A stretch of 64,000 nt of DNA. Source: Egibacteraceae bacterium (GTDB lineage Bacteria; Actinomycetota; Nitriliruptoria; Euzebyales; Egibacteraceae). Shown piece after piece: positions 1-9,811 of the stretch. A program made the position numbers and the translations under genes. The stretch spans positions 163,107 through 227,106 of the forward strand of contig JAUJMS010000001.1 in NCBI GenBank assembly GCA_030446745.1, given 5' to 3'. The notes beneath the pieces were generated by a model. It was not told the DNA's origin. It did no database searches and was given only the letters and a program-made list of their open reading frames with translations. The number at the start of each line of letters is the position of its first letter. Positions within the stretch are counted from its first letter, which is position 1.

Positions 1-681
1 GCGGCGCACGTCCGCAACGCCCACCCCCGCGCCGGCTACCGAACCCCCGCGCAGTACGCCGAGGCGGCGGGCGGTCGCCACAAGCCCGCGCTCGCGCAGC
101 GTGCGCAGCGCCTTGCTGACGGATTCCCGCGAGGATCCGACCCAACCCGCCAACTCCGACTGTGACAGCGCGAGGTCGATCTCGACCCCGTCGGCCGACG
201 GGCTTCCGAAGCGCTCGGCCAGCTCGACCAAACGGCGGGCCACGCGACCGACGGTGTCGTGCGAGCCGAACTCGATGCGCTTGCGGTCGGAGTCGCGCAG
301 CCGCTGGACGAGCAGCCTCAACAACGCCTCGGCAACGCGGGGAACCTCGCGCAGGAAGCCGCGGAAGACCTCGGCGGACACGACCGTCACCTCCACCGGC
401 TCGAGTGCGGTGACGTTGGCGGAGCGGGGGCGGCCGTCGAGGGCGGACAGCTCGCCCAGCAGCTGCCCCGCCGCGCACACGGCCAGGACCACCTCCTCGC
501 CGTCCGCGGTGAAGTACGAGACCTTGACCCGTCCGCGCTCGAGGTAGGCGACGGTGTCGGAGCGGTCCCCCTCCTGCAACACGGTCGCGCCACGGGGGAA
601 CCGGCGCCGCCGGCCACCCGCCCGCAGGACGGCAACCTCCGCATCCGTCAGGGCGAACCCTGCCTCGCCGTCGAGTGTCAC
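1..681 (-). CDS. Crp/Fnr-family transcriptional regulator (3' end cut by or near window edge)
   Basis: Manual minus-strand translation from GTG 681: cNMP-binding-like region (..ATVLQEGDRSDTVAYLERGRVKVSYFTADGEEVVLAVCAAGQLLGELSALDG..) and HTH (..LSQSELAGWVGSSRESVSKALRTLRERGLV..). Confidence 0.8.
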   Translation of the reverse strand, partial: MTLDGEAGFALTDAEVAVLRAGGRRRRFPRGATVLQEGDRSDTVAYLERGRVKVSYFTADGEEVVLAVCAAGQLLGELSALDGRPRSANVTALEPVEVTVVSAEVFRGFLREVPRVAEALLRLLVQRLRDSDRKRIEFGSHDTVGRVARRLVELAERFGSPSADGVEIDLALSQSELAGWVGSSRESVSKALRTLRERGLVATARRLGVLRGGSVAGAGVGVADVRR

Positions 682-704
682 GTGCCCGCCGCGACCGCGG
701 CTAC

Positions 705-1049
705 TCAGGCATCGTGCTGCTGCCAGTAGGCGAGCCGGTTGCCCGAGGGGTCGGTGAACGACACCCACGTGCCACCGGGTGCCTGCACCGGCGCCTTGAC
801 TTCCGCGGCGCGGCCGTTGCGGGCCAGTCGCCGCTGCTCACTGCGGGCGTTGCCGCTGGGGAGCACGAGCTGGATGCCCGGTGCCGCGCCCGGGACGAGC
901 GTCACCCGCTGGCCCTGCGCGTCGAGTTCCGCCACGCGCACGTCGTCGACGTCGACGGTGCGCACGAGACGGAACCGGCAGGCGTCGGTGTAGAACGCGA
1001 TTGCGGCATCGAGGTCGGTGACCGTGATGATGACTTCCCAAAATCCCAT
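705..1049 (-). CDS. VOC-family (glyoxalase/bleomycin-resistance-like) protein
   Basis: MGFWEVIITVTDLDAAIAFYTDACRF...WVSFTDPSGNRLAYWQQ; ATG overlaps the glnE stop (ATGA). Confidence 0.8.
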   Translation of the reverse strand: MGFWEVIITVTDLDAAIAFYTDACRFRLVRTVDVDDVRVAELDAQGQRVTLVPGAAPGIQLVLPSGNARSEQRRLARNGRAAEVKAPVQAPGGTWVSFTDPSGNRLAYWQQHDA

Positions 1050-3865
1050 CACGGGGCATCGTAGAAGTAGCGCTCGTGAACCTTGCGCACCCGGCGGCGG
1101 CCGCGCGCGAGCTCCTCGGACAGCGCCTGACCGCCAGGCTTGGCAAAGCCGAGCATGTGCGCGACGCGTTCTTGTGTCTCGTCGGCGGTCGGCAGCCGGT
1201 CGGTGTCGCGCAACCCTGCCAGGTACAGCGCGTTGCGCACGCGGGAGCACAGCCGCCAGCCGTCGGCCAGCCACGCGGCGTCGACCGGTGCGAGCACGCC
1301 CGCGTCGACGGCCGCGGCGAGCACCGGCAGCGTGCCCGGGCGGCGCAGCGCCGGCAGCCGGCCGCCGTGGCGCAGCTGCAGCAGCTGGGCGGTCCACTCG
1401 ACGTCGGACAGCCCGCCGGACCCGAGCTTGAGGTCGGGGGTGTCGTCGCGGGACCCCCGCGCGACGCGCGGTCGCCGGGCCGTCGCGCGTTCCCGTTCGA
1501 TGCGTGCCTTCATCCGCCGCATCGCGGCCAGCCGCTGCGCCGGCAACGGCGTGGGGTAGACCAGCTCGGCCAGCGACGCGACGAACCGCTCGCCCAACGC
1601 GGCGTCGCCGGCGACCGGCCGCGCCTGGGTGAGCGCCTGCAGCTCCCACGGCTGCGCCCAGCGCTGGTAGTACGCGACGTAGGCCGCCGGCGTGCGCGCC
1701 AGCGGGCCGTCCTTGCCCTCGGGCCGCAGGTTGGGGTCGACACGGAAGGCTTGTCCCTCCGGCGTCACCGCCGACAGCACCCCGAGCAGCTGCTCGGCGG
1801 CGCGTTCCGCCGCGCGCTGCGCGTCGGCCGGCTCGTACACCAGCAGCACGTCGAGGTCGCTGGCGTAGCCCAGTTCCGACGCGCCGAGCTTGCCCAGCCC
1901 GACGACGGCGACGGCGACGCCGGCGGGCACGACGAGGTCGACCGCCGCCTGTAGGCACGCCCCCGCGAGCGCGGAGAGTTCCCGCCCCACGGCGACGACG
2001 TCGGCCAGCCCGGTGAGGTCGCGCACCGCGATGCGCACCGCCTCACGCCGGCGCAACCGGCGCACCGCGTCCGCGGTCGTTGCCACGTCGTCGCCCCGGC
2101 GCCGCAACCCCGCGACCATGCGGGCGTAGTCCTCGCTCGTGGTCGCGCGGGCGAGCGCGCCGGCGTCCGCGAGGACGGCCGGCACCTCGGGTTGGCGTTC
2201 CAACCAGCGCCCCACCACCGCGCTGCTGCCGAGCACGCGGGCGAGCAGGTCGGCGAACGGCGGCGAGTCGCGCAGCGTCCGCAGGAGCTCGGGTGACTCG
2301 CTGCGGCGCTCGACGAGCGAGCGCAACGCCGCGAGCCCCCCGTCGGGATCGGGCGCGGCGGCCAGCGTCGGCAGGATGGCAGGCAGCACGGTGCGCAGCA
2401 TCCGGGCGGTGCGTGAGACCCCGCTCGCCATCGCGGCGAGGTGGCGCAGGGCGTGCTGCGGGTCGGCGAACCCCAGCGCGGTCAGCCGTTCGCGCGCGGC
2501 GTCCTCGGCCAGCCGCCCGTCGTTGTCGCCGGGTGTGAGGACCTCTGCGCTCGACAGCTGGGCGAAGCGCGCCAGCAGCGGCCGGTAGAACAGCTTCTCG
2601 TGCAGCCCGCGCACCAGGCTGCGCACCCTCCGCAGCTCGGCGTCGAACGCCTCGAGCGGGTCGCCCCCCGCAGCGTCGAAGCCGAGCGCGCGCGCGAGGC
2701 TCCGGCGCTCGTCGCCGTCGTCGGGCAGGGTGTGCGTGCGTCGCAGCCGCACGAGCTGCAGCCGGTGCTCGACCGTGCGCAAGAACACGTACGCGGCGGC
2801 GAAGGTCGCCGCGTCGTCGCGCCCGACGTAGCCGCCGGCGGCGAGCGCCGTCAGCGCCTCGAGGGTGTTCGTGCTGCGCAGCGACCGGTCGTGACGGCCG
2901 TGGACGAGCTGCAGCAGCTGCACGGCGAACTCGATATCACGCAGGCCGCCGGGCGCGAGCTTGACCTGTCGGGCACCGGCGCGGCGGACGGCGTCCGAAC
3001 GCTCGACGACCCCCTTCAGGCGCTGGATCTCAGCGACGGTGCGGCTGTCGAGGCGGTCGGGCCACACGAACGGCGCGGTCCGGGTGCAGAACGCGCCGGC
3101 GACGGCGGGGTCGCCGGCGACGGTTCGGGCCTTGAGCAGCGCCTGGTGCTCCCACGGCTTCGCCCAGCGCCGGTAGTACGCCTCGTACGCGTCGACGGTG
3201 CGCACCAGCGGTCCGTCCTTGCCCTCGGGGCGCAGGTTGACGTCGACCTCGTAGGCGCGCCCCTCCGGGGTCGTCTCGCCGAGCAGCCGCAACAGCCGCC
3301 GCGCGACGAGCGTCGCGGCCGCGGCGTCGCGGTCACACGCGAAGACGAGGTCGACGTCGGAGACGTAGTTCAGCTCGCGCCCGCCGAGCTTGCCCATCGC
3401 GACCACGGCGAGCGCCGCGTTGCCGCGGGCGGTGACGTGGTCGAGCGCCGCGGCGACGACACCTTCGGCGAGATCGGACAGCTCCGCGGTCACCTGCCCC
3501 AGCGACGCGCGGCCGAGCAGGTCGCGCGCGGCGACGTTGAGCAGGCCGAGGCGCTGGCTGGCCGCCAGCGCCGCCGCCGCGTCGGGGGCGCCGTCCAGCG
3601 CCGCCGCGCAGCGCGCGCGCACCGTCGCGGCGGCGGGGGGGTGGAGCGCCCCGGGGAGGACGTCGAGGGCAGCGGGGCGGTCGGCGGCCAGCGCGCCGAG
3701 CGCCTCCGACGCGCCGGCGACCGTGGCGACCCGGCGCAGCGCCTCGGCGTCGAGCCGCTTGCGTGCGGCCGGGTCGCGCTGGGTCAGGCGCGTCAGCGCC
3801 GCCTGCGCGCGGTCAGGGTTGGCGCTGCTGGCAAGCGCCTCCGCCACGGCGGCGTCGGCAGTCAC
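1049..3865 (-). CDS. glnE: Bifunctional glutamine synthetase adenylyltransferase/deadenylase
   Basis: Two repeated nucleotidyltransferase domains (GKLGGRELNYVSDVDLVF; GKLGASELGYASDLDVLLVY), each followed by NLRPEGKDGPL; GTG start at 3865; adjacent to glnA. Confidence 0.93.
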   Translation of the reverse strand: MTADAAVAEALASSANPDRAQAALTRLTQRDPAARKRLDAEALRRVATVAGASEALGALAADRPAALDVLPGALHPPAAATVRARCAAALDGAPDAAAALAASQRLGLLNVAARDLLGRASLGQVTAELSDLAEGVVAAALDHVTARGNAALAVVAMGKLGGRELNYVSDVDLVFACDRDAAAATLVARRLLRLLGETTPEGRAYEVDVNLRPEGKDGPLVRTVDAYEAYYRRWAKPWEHQALLKARTVAGDPAVAGAFCTRTAPFVWPDRLDSRTVAEIQRLKGVVERSDAVRRAGARQVKLAPGGLRDIEFAVQLLQLVHGRHDRSLRSTNTLEALTALAAGGYVGRDDAATFAAAYVFLRTVEHRLQLVRLRRTHTLPDDGDERRSLARALGFDAAGGDPLEAFDAELRRVRSLVRGLHEKLFYRPLLARFAQLSSAEVLTPGDNDGRLAEDAARERLTALGFADPQHALRHLAAMASGVSRTARMLRTVLPAILPTLAAAPDPDGGLAALRSLVERRSESPELLRTLRDSPPFADLLARVLGSSAVVGRWLERQPEVPAVLADAGALARATTSEDYARMVAGLRRRGDDVATTADAVRRLRRREAVRIAVRDLTGLADVVAVGRELSALAGACLQAAVDLVVPAGVAVAVVGLGKLGASELGYASDLDVLLVYEPADAQRAAERAAEQLLGVLSAVTPEGQAFRVDPNLRPEGKDGPLARTPAAYVAYYQRWAQPWELQALTQARPVAGDAALGERFVASLAELVYPTPLPAQRLAAMRRMKARIERERATARRPRVARGSRDDTPDLKLGSGGLSDVEWTAQLLQLRHGGRLPALRRPGTLPVLAAAVDAGVLAPVDAAWLADGWRLCSRVRNALYLAGLRDTDRLPTADETQERVAHMLGFAKPGGQALSEELARGRRRVRKVHERYFYDAP

Positions 3866-3867
3866 GC

Positions 3868-5201
3868 CTACAGCGTCGGCAGGTACTTCGCCAGCTCGAA
3901 CGGCGTCACCTGGGCGCGGTACTCGTCCCACTCCGCGCGCTTGTTGCGCAGGAACCACTCGAAGACGTACTCGCCGAGTGCCTCGGCGACGAGCTCCGAG
4001 TCCTCCATCTCGCGCAGCGCCTCGTCCAAGTTGCTCGGCAGCTGGCCGATGCCGGCGGCGCGACGTTCGCTGTCGGTCATCTCGTAGATGTTGTCCTCGG
4101 CCTCCGGCGGCAGCTCGTAGCCCTTCTCGATCCCGCGCAGGCCAGCGGCGAGGACGACCGCGAACGCGAGGTACGGGTTGCACGCCGGGTCGGGCGCGCG
4201 GAACTCGATGCGCGTCGAGGCACCCTTGCGCGGCTTGTACATCGGTACGCGGACCAGCGAGGAGCGGTTGTGCCGGCCCCACGACACGTAGACCGGCGCC
4301 TCGTAGCCGGGGATCAGCCGCTTGTAGGAGTTGACCCACTGGCAGCACACCGCCGCGATCTCGCGGGCGTGGGTCAGCAGGCCGGCCGTGAACTGCTTCG
4401 CCGTCTCCGACAGGTGGTACGGGTCGGCGGCGTCGTAGAAGGCGTTCGTGTCGCCGTCGAACAGCGACACGTGGGTGTGCATGCCGTTGCCCCACTCCCC
4501 GGCAGCGGCTTGGGCATGAACGTCGCGTAGATACCGCGCGCGAGCGCGACCTCCTTCACGACGAGTCGGTACGTCATGAGGTTGTCAGCCATCGTCAGCG
4601 CGTCGGCGTAGCGCAGGTCGATCTCGTGCTGGCTCGGCGCGACCTCGTGGTGGGAGTACTCGACCGAGATCCCCATCGCCTCGAGCGTCTCGATCGCCTG
4701 GCGGCGGAAGTCCTGCTGGACGTCGAGTGGCGTGAGGTCGAAGTAGCCGCCACTGTCCAGCGGCGTCGGGTCGTCGGGACCGGCGAACAGGAAGAACTCC
4801 ATCTCGGGATGGACGTAGAAGGTGAACCCCATGTCCGCGGCCTTGCCGAGGTTGCGCCGCAGGACGTGGCGCGGGTCGGCGGCGAACGGGGCACCCTGGG
4901 GCGTGCGGATGTCGCAGAACATGCGACCGACGCCGCCGCCGGTGTCACCGTCGGCGCGCCACGGCAGCACCTGGAACGTCGCGGCGTCGGGCACCGCGAG
5001 CATGTCCGACTCCTGCACCCGCGCGAAACCGTCGACCGCTGAGCCGTCGAAGCCGAGCCCCTCGTTGAACGCGCCCTCCAGCTCCGAAGAGGTGACGGCG
5101 ACCGACTTGAGCATGCCGAGCACGTCGGTGAACCACAGCCGCACAAAGCGGATGTCGCGCTCCTCGACCGTGCGCAGCACGTATTCCTGCTGGCGGTCCA
5201 C
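3868..5201 (-). pseudogene. glnA: Glutamine synthetase type I (GlnA2-like), apparent 1-nt frameshift
   Basis: N-part VDRQQEYVLRTVEERDIRFVRLWFTDVLGMLKSVAV...MPKPLPG and C-part MHTHVSLFDGDTNAFYDAADPYHLS... lie in different frames; restoring one G near 4497-4500 gives MPKPLPGEWGNGMHTHVSLF. Confidence 0.88.
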
Positions 5202-5276
5202 GCGTCCTCCTGAGGCGTCGGTCCGGCGACGGATGCTACGCCAGCCGTGCCGGTGCCCGGCTACGATCGCGGGGCG

Positions 5277-6929
5277 ATGCGCCTCGCCTTGGCCCAGCTC
5301 GACGCCACCGTCGGCGACGTGGCGGCCAACGCCGCGGGGATTGTCGACGCCTACCGCGCCGGCGTCGCCGCGGGCGCCGACCTCGTCATCACGCCCGAGC
5401 TCGCGCTCAGCGGCTACCCGCCCGAGGACCTCGTGCTCAAGCCGGCCTTCGTCGATGCCGTCGCGGACGGGCTGCGCCGGGTCGCGGCGGCGACCGGGTC
5501 GGTGCCGCTGGTGGTCGGCTTCGTCGAGCGCTGCGCCGGCGCCGACGACGTCGACCCGTGGGCGGCGGTGCGCCCCCCGCTGAGCAACGCCGCGGCGGTG
5601 TGCCGCGACGGCGCGGTCGCCGCGGTCTACCGCAAGCAGCGCCTGCCCAACTACGGCGTGTTCGACGAGGCGCGCTACTTCCGCCCGGGCGGGACTCCCG
5701 TCGTCGTGCCGGTCGGCGACGCGAGGGTCGGTGTCACCATCTGCGAGGACCTGTGGGGCGACGGTGGACCCGTGCGCCAGGCCTGCGACGCCGGGGCGCA
5801 GCTGGTGGTCAACCTCAACGCGAGCCCCTACTGCCGCGGCAAGCGCGCGCAGCGCGAGCACTGGGTGCGCCGCCACGCCCGCGCCTGCGACACCTGGATC
5901 GCCTACTGCAACGAGGTCGGCGGGCAGGACGAGGTGGTGTTCGACGGGGACTCGTTCGTCATGGCGCCCGACGGGACGGTCGTCGCGCGCGGGGCGCAGT
6001 TCGCCGCCGACCTCGTCGTCGTCGACGTCCCGGTCGGTGGCGCCGGCGCCGTGGTCGCCCGCGCCGATGCCGCGCGCCTGGACCCGCTCGCGGAGGTGTA
6101 CGCCGCCCTGGTGCTCGGGACGCGCGACTACGTTCGGGGCAACGGCTTCCGGCGCGCGGTGGTCGGCGTGTCGGGGGGCATCGACTCGGCGCTCGTCGCC
6201 GCCATCGCCGCCGACGCGCTCGGGTGCGAGGCCGTCACCGGCGTCGCGATGCCGTCGCCGTACTCGTCGCCGGCGTCGCTCGCCGACGCCAAGCAGCTCG
6301 CCGCCAACCTGGCGATCGGATGGCTCGAGCTGCCGATCGGCCCGGTGATGGACGCGTTTGGCGCCACCCTCGCCGAGCCGTTCGCCGGCACCCCGACCGG
6401 CGTCGCGGAGGAGAACCTCCAGTCGCGCATCCGCGGCACCCTGCTCATGGCGCTGTCGAACAAGCGCGGCGACATCGTCCTGGCGACCGGCAACAAGAGC
6501 GAGTACGCCGTCGGCTACGCCACGCTCTACGGCGACATGGCCGGCGGGTTTGCCGTGCTCAAGGACGTGTCGAAGCTGCTCGTGTTCGAGCTGTGCCGCC
6601 ACCGCAACGCGGCCGGCGACGGCGAGGTCATCCCGCAGGCGATCCTGGACAAGCCGCCGTCGGCGGAGCTGCGTCCCGGCCAGCGCGACACCGACAGCCT
6701 GCCGCCGTACAAGGTCCTCGACCCGATCCTGCAGGCCTACGTCGAGGACGACCGCTCGGTCGCCGAAATCGTCGCCGCCGGGTACGACGCCACGGTGGTG
6801 CGCGACGTCGCGCGGCTGGTCGACCGCGCCGAGTACAAGCGCCGTCAGGCCGCGCCAGGCGTGAAGATCACGCCGCGTGCCTTCGGCAAGGATCGCCGGC
6901 TACCTATCACCCAGCGGTGGTCTGGGTAG
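5277..6929 (+). CDS. nadE: Glutamine-dependent NAD+ synthetase
   Basis: Nitrilase-type glutaminase domain (PELALSGYPPEDLVL, VTICEDLWGDGG) plus synthetase SGGIDSAL loop. Confidence 0.95.
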   Translation: MRLALAQLDATVGDVAANAAGIVDAYRAGVAAGADLVITPELALSGYPPEDLVLKPAFVDAVADGLRRVAAATGSVPLVVGFVERCAGADDVDPWAAVRPPLSNAAAVCRDGAVAAVYRKQRLPNYGVFDEARYFRPGGTPVVVPVGDARVGVTICEDLWGDGGPVRQACDAGAQLVVNLNASPYCRGKRAQREHWVRRHARACDTWIAYCNEVGGQDEVVFDGDSFVMAPDGTVVARGAQFAADLVVVDVPVGGAGAVVARADAARLDPLAEVYAALVLGTRDYVRGNGFRRAVVGVSGGIDSALVAAIAADALGCEAVTGVAMPSPYSSPASLADAKQLAANLAIGWLELPIGPVMDAFGATLAEPFAGTPTGVAEENLQSRIRGTLLMALSNKRGDIVLATGNKSEYAVGYATLYGDMAGGFAVLKDVSKLLVFELCRHRNAAGDGEVIPQAILDKPPSAELRPGQRDTDSLPPYKVLDPILQAYVEDDRSVAEIVAAGYDATVVRDVARLVDRAEYKRRQAAPGVKITPRAFGKDRRLPITQRWSG

Positions 6930-6939
6930 GAGTAAACGC

Positions 6940-7437
6940 ATGAGCCGACTTGCTGCCATCCTCGTTTCTGCCCTGCTGCTTGCCGCCTGCGGCGGGAACA
7001 ACGCCGCGCAACCCGGCGCCACGGTCGACCCGTCGGGCGGTGCCGCCGCCGCCGGCGGGAACGCGGGCACCCAGGTGTCTGGTGACACGTTCACCACCAG
7101 GCTGACGGGCGACGCTGAGGTTCCCGGTCCGGGCGCAGACGATGCGCGCGGTCAGGCGTCGGTCGACTTGACCACCGGCGGCCAGCTGTGCTTCGAGCTG
7201 TCCGTCGAGGGCATCGAGGCGACGGCGGCCCACATCCACAAGGGCGGCATCGAGGACGCCGGACCGGTCGTCGTGGGGCTGGACCCCCCGGCGGGCGGCT
7301 CGAGCAAGGGCTGCGTCGACGCGGAGCAGGCGCAGCTCGACGAGATCAGAGCCGACCCGAGCGGCTTCTACGTCAACGTCCACACCGAGGAGTTCCCGGA
7401 CGGCGCGGTGCGCGGTCAGCTCGGCGCCACGTCCTGA
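6940..7437 (+). CDS. CHRD-domain lipoprotein
   Basis: Lipobox SALLLAACGG; TTRLTGDAEVPGP..ARGQASVDL..AAHIHKGG..YVNVHTEEFPDGAVRGQL. Confidence 0.85.
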   Translation: MSRLAAILVSALLLAACGGNNAAQPGATVDPSGGAAAAGGNAGTQVSGDTFTTRLTGDAEVPGPGADDARGQASVDLTTGGQLCFELSVEGIEATAAHIHKGGIEDAGPVVVGLDPPAGGSSKGCVDAEQAQLDEIRADPSGFYVNVHTEEFPDGAVRGQLGATS

Positions 7438-7449
7438 CGAACGAGCGGC

Positions 7450-7890
7450 TCAGCCGCCGGACTCGCGCCGCAAGGCGAGCGTGACCGGCCCGTCGGCGAG
7501 CATCTCGATCGCCATCGTCGCGCCGAACACCCCCCGGCTGGTCGGGACGGTCAACGCGTCGCAGTACCGCTCGTAGAGCCGGCGGCCGTGGGCCGGTTCG
7601 GCCGCGGCGACGAACGACGGTCGCCGCCCACGGCTTGCGTCGCCGTAGAGCGTGAACTGGCTGATCGCCAGGACGCCGCCGCCGACCTCGGCGACGCTGC
7701 GGTTCATGTGACCGGCGTCGTCGGCGAACAGCCGCAGCCCGACGGTCTTGTCGGCGAGCCAGCGCGCGTCGTCGTCGGTCGAGCGGTGGCCCACGCCGAC
7801 CAGCGCGACCAGGCCCAGCCCGATCGCGCCGACGACCTCACCGTCGACGCTGACCGCCGCGCGGCGGACCCGCTGCAGCACCACCTGCAC
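7450..7890 (-). CDS. dtd: D-aminoacyl-tRNA deacylase
   Basis: MQVVLQRVRRAAVSVDGEVVGAIG...ISQFTLYGD...DGPVTLALR. Confidence 0.92.
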   Translation of the reverse strand: MQVVLQRVRRAAVSVDGEVVGAIGLGLVALVGVGHRSTDDDARWLADKTVGLRLFADDAGHMNRSVAEVGGGVLAISQFTLYGDASRGRRPSFVAAAEPAHGRRLYERYCDALTVPTSRGVFGATMAIEMLADGPVTLALRRESGG

Positions 7891-7910
7891 GTCCGCGCGC
7901 CAGCGCGCCG

Positions 7911-8831
7911 TCAGCCGGCCAGCGAGGGGACCGTCGACGGCGGCGCGGATGCCGGCAGCGCGTCCGGTCGCCCGAAGTGGTAGCCCTGCGCGTATGGCAC
8001 GCCGAGGAAGCGCAGCGCGTCGACTTCGCGCTCGGTCTCCACACCCTCGGCGACGACCGCCCCGAGCGCTGAGGCGAACGCCGTCAGTGAGTAACCGAGC
8101 GCACGCAGGACCCGGTCGCAGTCGATCTCGTGCACCAGGCTCGTGTCGAGCTTGACGATGTCCGGTTCCAGCTTCACGACGTGACGGAAGCTCGCAAAAC
8201 CGGAGCCCGCGTCGTCCACGGCGACGCGCAGACCACGCCGGCGCAGCGGCGCGAGACTCTCGTTGAGCACGGCGTAGTCGGTGACTGCCTCATGTTCGGT
8301 GATCTCGAGGACCAGGCGTTCAAGGGGCGCCTCGGACAGCGCCTGGACCAGCCGCGGCGACGTCGCCACCGGCGGCGAGACGTTGACCGAGAGGTAGCAG
8401 CCGTCGGGAAGCTGCGGCACCGCCTCGACCGCCTTCTCGATCGCGAGCACCTCTAGCTCGACGCCCAACCCGACGGCGCCGGCTTCGCCGAACCACTTGT
8501 CGGGCGTGCGCGTCGGGCGGCTCGCGAAACGCGACAGCGCCTCGTAACCGATCACCGCCTCGGTGTGCAGGTCGACGATGGGCTGGAAGACCAGCGCGAC
8601 GGCGCGGGCGTCGAGCACGGCACGGATGCGATCCGTTCGCAGTCGCCACAGCGCGCTGGCGCGTTGGCCGGCCGCGAGCTGCTGGAGCATCAGCCGACCG
8701 AACGCGAGCGCGTCGTCCTCGCGCGCGTCGCCGCTGCCGAGCCGCGCGGGCGGGGCGGCCACGTCCCATCCCGACGACGTCAGCAACGCCGCGACCTCGC
8801 CGGCCGGGGTGTCCACGTCGTGTGCCGCCAT
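7911..8831 (-). CDS. EAL-domain c-di-GMP phosphodiesterase-like protein
   Basis: VFQPIVDLHTEAVIGYEALSRF, LSVNVSP, LEITEHE, VAVDDAGSGFASF, GVETEREVDALRFLG. Confidence 0.87.
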   Translation of the reverse strand: MAAHDVDTPAGEVAALLTSSGWDVAAPPARLGSGDAREDDALAFGRLMLQQLAAGQRASALWRLRTDRIRAVLDARAVALVFQPIVDLHTEAVIGYEALSRFASRPTRTPDKWFGEAGAVGLGVELEVLAIEKAVEAVPQLPDGCYLSVNVSPPVATSPRLVQALSEAPLERLVLEITEHEAVTDYAVLNESLAPLRRRGLRVAVDDAGSGFASFRHVVKLEPDIVKLDTSLVHEIDCDRVLRALGYSLTAFASALGAVVAEGVETEREVDALRFLGVPYAQGYHFGRPDALPASAPPSTVPSLAG

Positions 8832-8995
8832 TTCCGCGCCGCTTTCTTGGCTCGTCCGGCTCCGCTGCGACGTGCTCGACAGCACCCGCCCGGAACTTGA
8901 GTCAGACCCGCGAGGCTACGCTTGCACACGCCGCTGGACCTCGCCGTCGCGGCCGTTCACGCGGCCGCCGGGGCTGGCAGGCAGGAGTGGTCCCC

Positions 8996-9811
8996 ATGAG
9001 CGTGCACAGCAGCGACACCCCCCTGTCCATCCACGACCTGCGGTCGTACAAGCAGCGCGGCGAGCGTTTCGCGATGCTGACCGCGTACGACTACCTCACC
9101 GCGCAGGTTCTCGACGAGGCGGGCGTACCGGTCCTGCTCGTCGGCGACTCGCTGGGGATGGTCGTCCTCGGCTACGACTCGACCGTCCCCGTCACCGTCG
9201 ACGAGATGCTGCACCACACCCGCGCCGTGCGGCGCGGCGCGCGGCGCGCCGTCGTCGTCGGCGACATGCCGTTCATGAGCTACCAGCGGTGCGTCGAGGA
9301 CGGCATGGCCAACGCCGGCCGCTTCCTGAAGGAAGGCGGCGCGACGGCGGTGAAGCTCGAGGGCGCGGGACCGGTCGTGGAGCTCACCGCTCGGCTCACC
9401 GCGGCCGGCATCCCGGTCATGGGCCATCTCGGCCTGACCCCGCAGCGGGTGCACCAGGTCGGCGGCTACAAGGTGCAGGGCCGCGCCACCGACGACGCCG
9501 ACCGCACCGTCGACGACGCGGTCAGCCTGGCACAGGCCGGCGCGTTCGCGATCGTGCTCGAGGCGGTCCCCGCCGACCTCGGCCGGCGCGTCACCGCCGC
9601 GGTCGACGTGCCGACGGTCGGCATCGGTGCCGGCCCGCACACCGACGGCCAGGTCCTCGTCGTCTCGGACCTCCTGGGGTTGACCGGGGGGCGCCTCCCT
9701 CGCTTCGTCAAGCCCTACGCCGACCTGCGGGGCGTCATCACCGACGCGGCGAAGGCCTTCACCGCCGAGGTGGCGTCGGGCGACTACCCGGGGCCCGAGC
9801 ACAGCTACTGA
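8996..9811 (+). CDS. panB: 3-methyl-2-oxobutanoate hydroxymethyltransferase
   Basis: RFAMLTAYDYLTAQVLDEAGVPVLLVGDSLGMVVLGYDSTVPVT...MGHLGLTPQ...TVGIGAGP. Confidence 0.95.
   Translation: MSVHSSDTPLSIHDLRSYKQRGERFAMLTAYDYLTAQVLDEAGVPVLLVGDSLGMVVLGYDSTVPVTVDEMLHHTRAVRRGARRAVVVGDMPFMSYQRCVEDGMANAGRFLKEGGATAVKLEGAGPVVELTARLTAAGIPVMGHLGLTPQRVHQVGGYKVQGRATDDADRTVDDAVSLAQAGAFAIVLEAVPADLGRRVTAAVDVPTVGIGAGPHTDGQVLVVSDLLGLTGGRLPRFVKPYADLRGVITDAAKAFTAEVASGDYPGPEHSY

Noticed and set aside
1-165. Plus-strand frame-1 fragment AAHVRNAHPRAGYRTPAQYAEAAGG... resembling a transposase C-terminus
   Set aside because: Too short, antisense to the Crp-family gene end, cannot be supported without the sequence left of the window.
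4374-6602. 742-aa minus-strand ORF apparently fusing a novel N-terminal domain to glutamine synthetase
   Set aside because: The extra N-terminal part is antisense to nadE and has no signature; the GS starts at GTG 5201.
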